11,155 nucleotides of DNA from Lichtheimia corymbifera B2541 (taxonomy: Eukaryota; Mucoromycota; Mucoromycetes; Mucorales; Lichtheimiaceae), in the NCBI GenBank assembly GCA_000697475.1, contig JNEU01000974.1, positions 1-11,155 of the forward strand, read 5' to 3'. Within the stretch, counting starts at the first letter, position 1. Each line of letters opens with the position of its first letter. The notes beneath the pieces were generated by a model that was not told the DNA's origin, ran no database searches, and was given only the letters and a program-made list of their open reading frames with translations. The position numbers and the translations under genes are program-made. Below, piece after piece: positions 6,620-11,155 of this stretch.

Positions 6620-8001
6620 CAATGTGCAAGAAGTTCGTCAATTTGTGGGCCTAGCACAGCATTATAGGCGATTTATACCTTCCTTTGCCAGCATTGCAAC
6701 GCCATTGACAGATTTAACCAAGGGGACTGGACCCAAAAGAAGAGCTATTACATGGACATCAGCATGTCAAGCAAGTTTCGAGTTGATCAAGGAGAAGTTA
6801 ACAAGCGCACCTGTATTACATGCACCGGACCCAAGAAAGCCTTACCGAGTGGAATGTGATGCGTCTGATGTTGGAGTTGGCGCTGTCTTATTGCAGAAGG
6901 ATGATGATGAAATGTGGCACCCATTGGCTTATGAATCACACAAGTTGTCAAGTGAGGAGCGTAATTATCCAGCGCAGGAGCGAGAATTGTTGGCGATGTT
7001 GCATGCTTTGAGGACATGGCGATGTTTTTTGGAAGGACGACAATATCAAATCTTCACAGACCACAACTCTCTCAAGTATCTCCGTTCACAAGCAAAACCG
7101 ACACCGAGATTAGTCCGTTGGATGAATGAATTGGAGTTGTTTGATCCCGAGATTCTATACAAGCCGGGAAATGATAACGATGTTCCGGATGCACTCTCGC
7201 GAAAGGATTATGATGGAAAAGAAGGTGATGAGACAATGGTACCACAATATCTGTATGCAAGCATGAACAAGTTACCTGAAGATTACCGCCAAGATTGGCC
7301 ACAGTATTATATATCCAAGCCAAAGGATTTGCCAAAGGAAGTGACTGAATTTCTTGAACAAGAAAAGGACCATTTTGTCGTTCATGGTAACAAGGTGTAC
7401 AGGAAGGTGAAGATCAAGAAGGGTGATGACTTGGTGACAGAAGAAGTGCGTTATTTGCCGTTTGTCGTTCGAGCTGATAAAGTGAAGGCGTTTCATGATG
7501 GATTTGGCCATGCTGGGAAGAAGACCGTATTTGACTTGATGCATACAAGATACTGGTGGCCGACAATGAAGATAGATATTCAAGATTGGTTGACTACATG
7601 CCCTGAGTGCCAGCTGAATCAACGTCGAGATCGTTCACACCATGATATCATGCACCCATTGGATATTCCACAAGCATTTGAAAGATGGCACCTAGATTTT
7701 ATCGGTGAATTACCAAAGACCATACATGGCAATCGTTGGATATTAGTAGCGGTGGACTACACGACAAATTACCCTATTGCAAGAGCGGTACATGTGGCAT
7801 CAGGCAAGGCAGTAGCAGACTTTCTATACGAAGAAATCGTGATGAGATTTGGATGTCCAAAGGAGATTCTCACGGACCGTGGATCAAACTTCACAAGCAA
7901 GGTGGTAGCTCATTATACAAGGCGCGTCAAGATCAATCACAAGTTGACTTCTGCATTTCATCCACGCACGAATGGAAAATGTCAGCGATTGAATGGGACT
8001 G
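6588..8001 (+). pseudogene. pol: Element B pol, second part: RT connection, RNase H and integrase with mutated active site, truncated
   Basis: Homology resumes at about 6588 ([25 protein letters not shown]). RNase H follows with CDASDVGVGAVL, QERELLA, FTDHNSL and VPDALSR. The integrase has the HHCC zinc site (FHDGFGHAGKKT, then CPEC) and a catalytic core with LDFIG and TDRGSNF. The position exactly 36 residues after the second Asp, where Glu is required, is Gln (7983-7985, in KCQRLNG). The coding sequence is cut at about 8001 by the LTR of element C. The in-frame tail to 8030 is LTR sequence. The RNase H motifs look intact. The integrase would be inactive both because of the missing Glu and because of the truncation. 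Confidence 0.92.
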
Positions 8002-8005
8002 TGAT

Positions 8006-8023
8006 GTATGTGTATGTGTATGT
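8006..8023. repeat. (GTATGT)x3 microsatellite-like repeat in element C LTR
   Basis: Three exact tandem copies of GTATGT lie four bases inside the LTR end. Such tracts change copy number easily and could help distinguish copies of this family. Confidence 0.7.
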
Positions 8024-8100
8024 AACGTAACAAGAAAGTCTTTGAGAATGCGTATATATTCAGAAAGAAAATCAACCTATCAACTAATGTCTGATCTATG

Positions 8101-8108
8101 TATTTATA
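8101..8108 (-). promoter_or_regulatory. TATA box in element C LTR
   Basis: TATAAATA on the minus strand lies about 168 bases into the 3' LTR. In the 5' copy it would start the genomic RNA. In this 3' copy it points out of the element into element B, antisense to B. The same octamer is used in the LTR of element A. Confidence 0.55.
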
Positions 8109-8276
8109 CTACGGCTATAGAAAAAGTTTTAATCCAATGGCAGGCTGTTAACATGGGTTGGAGTTAACTGAGACGTGAATAGGAAGAGATGCTGGCTTAC
8201 AAGTGGATATGTCTCACTTGGATCTATTGTCTGAGATGTGATAATGACCGAGCTTAATCACTGGTTCACCACATCA

Positions 8277-8285
8277 CCCTCCTCC
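8277..8285 (-). other. Element C polypurine tract
   Basis: The minus strand reads GGAGGAGGG immediately before the LTR's TGATGT. A short all-purine run at this place primes plus-strand DNA synthesis in LTR elements. Both position and composition fit. Confidence 0.75.
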
Positions 8286-8433
8286 AGGTTCATTATAACG
8301 CGAAGAAGTAAAGAAGTAGTGTGTGTAAGTGAAAAAGTGGAAAGAAGAGAGTGTGTGAAAATGTGTGGGGTTAATGTAACCCTTATTGGAAGCGGAGTGA
8401 TTTACGCACGGGCTGTTTCGGATTGTTATTCCG
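8286..8433 (-). other. Element C 3' untranslated region, pyrimidine-rich on the coding strand
   Basis: The 148 bases between the pol stop (8434-8436) and the polypurine tract hold no gene. Around 8303-8375 the coding strand is strongly C/U-rich with CA and CU steps. No function is evident. Confidence 0.6.
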
Positions 8434-9789
8434 TTATCTTTTGCACGAGCGGATTTTACGAGGTGCATCCTTTTCACCAGAACCCGTTTTGCCTTTTGCG
8501 TTTCTTTTTCTCTTTCCACGCGTGTTCTCAGGCTTTGGTTCCGGTTGTTCACCAAGTCGTTTCCAGTAATCGTGAATGGTGTGGACATTTGTAAATGACG
8601 ACTCTGGTTCCCAAGTGTCGTCCTCTTCACGATAGCCTTCCCATCTAACCAAGTATTTGTACTTGCCAGGAGCCACTCTTTCATGAGCAACAATGCGATC
8701 GACAACATATATATCGTCACATGGCAAGTCGTAGTCTTGAGATATCAACTTCAGCTGCGATGGTGCGTAGTCTCTACCAAGAAGTTTGCCTCTGATATCC
8801 TTCAACACATAACTACCACCTCGTGTCTTTCTGACAACTGTGAATGGACCGTCATGTGGAGTATCGAGCTTGCTTCTTTCGTTCTCAGGTACGATCACCA
8901 CAACTTGGCTGTTGATAGGGAAGTCAACGATGTAATGCTTATCATTGAAGGCTTTGTTTCTTGCCTCTAGCATAGCCAACACCTTGTCGTTGATTGCTGG
9001 AAAAACCACGTTCTCCATTGCTTCCAATCTCTCTTGTAACTCTTTTTCAGTCATTGCTCTCACATCTGTCTCGGTTCTATAATCACCGAAGGTATTCATC
9101 TTCCTTGCAAACATGAGGGAAAAGGGTGCAGAATCATGCCTTTCTGATATTTTTCCATTGATAGCAAGTTGCACACCAGGAACGAACAAGTCCCAGTCCT
9201 TAAGAGCACCTTTGATAAGTTTTCTCAAGGTCCTTACCGATGTTTGCACCCAACGTTCGGCTACACCGTTTGCACGTGGGTGATAAGGAGTTGCCAATCT
9301 ATGGTCAAAGCCAGTCGCTTGTGCCAATTTCTTGACAAGCTGATTCACAAACTCAGTGCCATTGTCTGATTGCAAGTATCTCGGAAAGCCGTAATCGCCA
9401 AACACCTGGATCAAGGTTTTGACAATAGTATCAGACTGCTTATTTGGCAGAGGCCTAAGTACGCAATATCGTGTGCATACGTCAACCATGACTAACAGAT
9501 ATGTATTACTGTCATGTGTAGGTCTAAATGGTCCTGCCAGGTCGATTGCCCAGTGGTCTGCTGGTAAAAACGAGTGGATGGAACGCAACGGGTGATACCC
9601 TTTTTTCACAATATTGGACATCTGGCATTCGTTGCACTGCTTTACAACTTGGACAGCATCTTTGTGGACATTTGGCCAATGGATACCATCGCTATGCAAC
9701 GCCTTTACAATTGCAGCTGCACCAAAGTGACCGAATAGGTGATATTTTATCAGCAAGTTTTCACGCTCGCCTTCTGGTGGTTCGAACAT
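8434..9789 (-). CDS. pol: Element C integrase and chromodomain (C-terminal part of pol)
   Basis: Integrase joins element cDNA to host DNA, and the chromodomain is thought to steer insertion to marked chromatin. Counting from the ATG at 9789, the HHCC zinc site is H17, H21, C52 and C55. The catalytic triad is D83, D142 and E178, with exact D-35-E spacing. A chromodomain lies at about 359-409 (YLVRWEGY, TWEPESS), followed by a Lys/Arg-rich tail with GKRKRNAKGK that resembles a nuclear-localisation signal. The total is 451 residues ending at TAA (8434-8436). The ATG is probably not a genuine start: the same frame continues upstream with plausible acidic linker codons to about 9856, where it should join the RT-RNase H frame. 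The integrase itself looks intact. Confidence 0.92.
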   Translation of the reverse strand: MFEPPEGERENLLIKYHLFGHFGAAAIVKALHSDGIHWPNVHKDAVQVVKQCNECQMSNIVKKGYHPLRSIHSFLPADHWAIDLAGPFRPTHDSNTYLLVMVDVCTRYCVLRPLPNKQSDTIVKTLIQVFGDYGFPRYLQSDNGTEFVNQLVKKLAQATGFDHRLATPYHPRANGVAERWVQTSVRTLRKLIKGALKDWDLFVPGVQLAINGKISERHDSAPFSLMFARKMNTFGDYRTETDVRAMTEKELQERLEAMENVVFPAINDKVLAMLEARNKAFNDKHYIVDFPINSQVVVIVPENERSKLDTPHDGPFTVVRKTRGGSYVLKDIRGKLLGRDYAPSQLKLISQDYDLPCDDIYVVDRIVAHERVAPGKYKYLVRWEGYREEDDTWEPESSFTNVHTIHDYWKRLGEQPEPKPENTRGKRKRNAKGKTGSGEKDAPRKIRSCKR

Positions 9790-11155
9790 CTCATCGAAGT
9801 CATTGTCAGCATCATTTGCATTGGCAGCTCGTACGATAATCTCTTCGTTATCATCACCCCCTCCAGCTCTTTTGCCGTGGGAAAAAGGCGAGACAGCTGA
9901 TCAGGCAAGATATTATCCAAACCTGGCAAATGCACGACATCAAACTTATACTCGAGGATGCGATCCAACCAGCCGATCATCATTGCATTAGCAACTCTTT
10001 GGGTGTGCAAATAGGTAAGTGCTCTGTGATCCGTGTAGAGAGTAAAATGGTTGCCCCACAAGTAGGTGTGGAATTTTTCCAAGGCGTATACCACTGCAAG
10101 CAATTCCCTTTTTGTGGTTGAATAGTTACGTTCAGATTTCGACAATGCACGAGCCATGAAAGAAATATGCCGAGTTTCACCATCGATAACCTGATACAAC
10201 ACCGCACCGATACCCACATTCGAGGCGTCAGTAGCCACCGAGAAAGGATACGCCATATTGGGATAGCGTAGAATCGGGGTGTTAGTCAAGATCTTTTGAA
10301 TAGCAATAAAAGCATCAGTGTGCTTATCTGTCCATTTATCATCAAGCTTGTTGACATTGCGTAATTCATCCAAAGGAGCAGTTAATGTGGATATTTTTGG
10401 AACGTGCTCTCTAAAGTAGTTCACTACACCCATGAAGCGCTGAATGTCCTTGCCTGTCTTAGGAATAGGCCAACTTTGGATGTTGGTTAATTTGCGTGGA
10501 TCCAGTGTACAGCCGGCTTCAGACACACAAAAACCTAACAGATATACTGCCTTTTGGGCAAAATGACATTTGTCAGCATTCAAAATCAGGTTGACCTCAG
10601 TCAGAGCCTTGATAGCACGAGCAACATGTTCAATGTGCTCTTCCATGGTAGCAGAGAAGATGACTATATCGTCAACAAAGCACAACACAAAATCTGACAT
10701 GGGCTTGAAAACTTTGTCCATAACCCTTTGGAATTTGGATGAAATGGGTTTCAATCCGAAAGGACAGCCTCTAAACATATATTGCTGATTCTTGACCGTA
10801 AAGGCTGTTTTGTGCCTATCTTCAGGACGAATCTTAAAACGATGAAAGGCACTCTTTAAATCCAAAGTCGTAAAGACGGAAGCACCATTCAAGCCGTGGA
10901 AGATATCGCGAATGAGTGGCAACGGGTGCCTATCATCGGCGACCAAACGATTAATGTGGCGTGGATCAAGGCAAGGTCGTTTGCCTGTATAATTGCCATA
11001 AGCATCCTTTTTAGGTGCAAAGGTTAAAGGAGAGTTCCACGAAGAGTTCACGGTTGCTGGTTCTATAGTACCATCCGCTAGCCATTGATCAATCGTTTCT
11101 TGCAACACAGGCTCGAGTGCAATAGGGATTGGATATTGTCGTTTGTACACAGGTT
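9750..11155 (-). CDS. pol: Element C reverse transcriptase and RNase H (middle part of pol, 5' end outside window)
   Basis: This part copies the RNA genome into DNA. The frame is open from the right edge. The GTG at 11150 is an internal Val, not a start, and Pro precedes it in frame. RT motifs in order are SSWNSPLTFAPKKD, CLDPRHIN, LDLKSAFHRF, CPFGLKP and the catalytic F-V-D-D (10668-10679). Phe replaces the usual Tyr. RNase H has TDASNVGIGAVL (Asp at 10227-10229), KRELLAVVYAL, YTDHRAL and LPDQLSR. Homology ends at about 9862, and the last 37 residues or so to the stop at 9750 are out of frame and meaningless. The continuation into integrase is in the -1 frame, which points to one lost base, probably in the G5 run at 9857-9861. 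N-terminal protease and gag would lie to the right. Confidence 0.92.
   Translation of the reverse strand, partial: PVYKRQYPIPIALEPVLQETIDQWLADGTIEPATVNSSWNSPLTFAPKKDAYGNYTGKRPCLDPRHINRLVADDRHPLPLIRDIFHGLNGASVFTTLDLKSAFHRFKIRPEDRHKTAFTVKNQQYMFRGCPFGLKPISSKFQRVMDKVFKPMSDFVLCFVDDIVIFSATMEEHIEHVARAIKALTEVNLILNADKCHFAQKAVYLLGFCVSEAGCTLDPRKLTNIQSWPIPKTGKDIQRFMGVVNYFREHVPKISTLTAPLDELRNVNKLDDKWTDKHTDAFIAIQKILTNTPILRYPNMAYPFSVATDASNVGIGAVLYQVIDGETRHISFMARALSKSERNYSTTKRELLAVVYALEKFHTYLWGNHFTLYTDHRALTYLHTQRVANAMMIGWLDRILEYKFDVVHLPGLDNILPDQLSRLFPTAKELEGVMITKRLSYELPMQMMLTMTSMRCSNHQKASVKTC

Larger units (their letters stand above)
5629..8001 (+). mobile_element. Element B: internal fragment of an older Ty3/gypsy element, interrupted on both sides
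   Basis: This plus-strand fragment contains a pol segment from just after the protease to the catalytic core of integrase. It begins abruptly at the LTR end of element A and stops abruptly at the LTR end of element C, in the middle of a conserved integrase motif (NGT at about 7994-8000). Its reading frame is broken once and its integrase active site is mutated. A and C must therefore have inserted into B, making B the oldest layer. Its gag, protease, LTRs and integrase C-terminus are not in the window. Confidence 0.92.
8002..8276 (-). repeat. Element C 3' LTR, 275 bp
   Basis: The ends carry 6-bp inverted repeats: the minus strand starts TGATGT at 8276 and ends ACATCA at 8002. The polypurine tract lies directly before the start, which fixes the right boundary. 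The left boundary coincides with loss of element B integrase homology. Three perfect GTATGT copies (8006-8023) sit at the 3' end of the LTR. The matching 5' LTR is outside the window. Confidence 0.82.
8002..11155 (-). mobile_element. Element C: Ty3/gypsy chromovirus LTR retrotransposon, right part outside window
   Basis: This minus-strand element has, reading right to left, RT, RNase H, integrase, chromodomain, 3' untranslated region, polypurine tract and 3' LTR. Domain order and chromodomain make it a Ty3/gypsy chromovirus. Its RT differs clearly from those of A and B (FVDD, GCPFGLKPISSKFQ). It was inserted into element B's integrase codons at 8001/8002. Gag, protease and the 5' LTR should lie to the right, followed by a target duplication of the bases before 8002 (gactg if 5 bp) and the rest of element B. 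Confidence 0.92.

Noticed and set aside
8000..8006. Alternative LTR start TGTGATG two bases earlier
   Set aside because: It gives no terminal inverted repeat with the other end, whereas TGATGT at 8002 matches ACATCA at 8271-8276 next to the polypurine tract.
8002..8030. Tail MYVYVYVT on element B integrase
   Set aside because: It is read from the GTATGT repeats of element C's LTR.
9857..9861. G5 run as a programmed -1 frameshift site
   Set aside because: It does not fit the X-XXY-YYZ rule in register, and a recoding site between RNase H and integrase is not typical of Ty3/gypsy elements; a lost base is simpler.
1..11155. Bacterial defence, CRISPR or operon-like system
   Set aside because: All long frames are retrotransposon gag or pol; there are no ribosome-binding sites, CRISPR repeats or prokaryotic genes.

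Overview
The window is eukaryotic repeat DNA made only of parts of three different Ty3/gypsy-type (Metaviridae) LTR retrotransposons nested into one another. I see no cellular gene, RNA gene, CRISPR array or bacterial feature. Gag-pol elements with an integrase followed by a C-terminal chromodomain (chromoviruses) are typical of fungi and also occur in plants and some animals. A fungal genome, possibly an early-diverging one, is my best guess, but the sequence alone does not fix the species.

Layout. Element A lies on the minus strand at 1-5628 and runs off the left edge. Reading right to left it has a 246-bp 5' LTR (5383-5628), a primer-binding site (5369-5380), an untranslated leader, a gag gene (5060-3660) and a pol gene (3660 to the left edge) encoding protease, reverse transcriptase, RNase H, integrase and chromodomain. 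Both reading frames are open and all catalytic residues I checked are present. The gag/pol border carries a compact recoding signal: slippery heptamer CCCAAAA in register, a 6-nt spacer, then an 11-bp hairpin that encloses a TAATG stop-start overlap.

Element B lies on the plus strand at 5629-8001 and is the oldest layer. Only an internal piece of its pol is visible, from just after protease to the middle of integrase. It is cut on the left by element A and on the right by element C. It also has a frameshift near 6584-6593 and has lost the catalytic glutamate of integrase (Gln at 7983-7985), so it is dead.

Element C lies on the minus strand at 8002-11155 and runs off the right edge. It has a 275-bp 3' LTR (8002-8276), a polypurine tract (8277-8285), a short 3' untranslated region, an integrase-chromodomain reading frame (8434 to about 9856) and an RT-RNase H frame (about 9857-11155). 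One apparent single-base break, most likely in a G5 run at 9857-9861, separates the two frames. Its reverse transcriptase has FVDD where A and B have YLDD.

How the parts relate. A and C each inserted into B's pol in the opposite orientation to B. The missing halves (3' LTR of A plus the 5' part of B to the left; gag, protease and 5' LTR of C plus the 3' end of B to the right) should lie outside the window. The 3' LTR of C contains a TATA box pointing leftward, so it could drive antisense RNA through B. The most notable feature is the gag/pol recoding module of element A.
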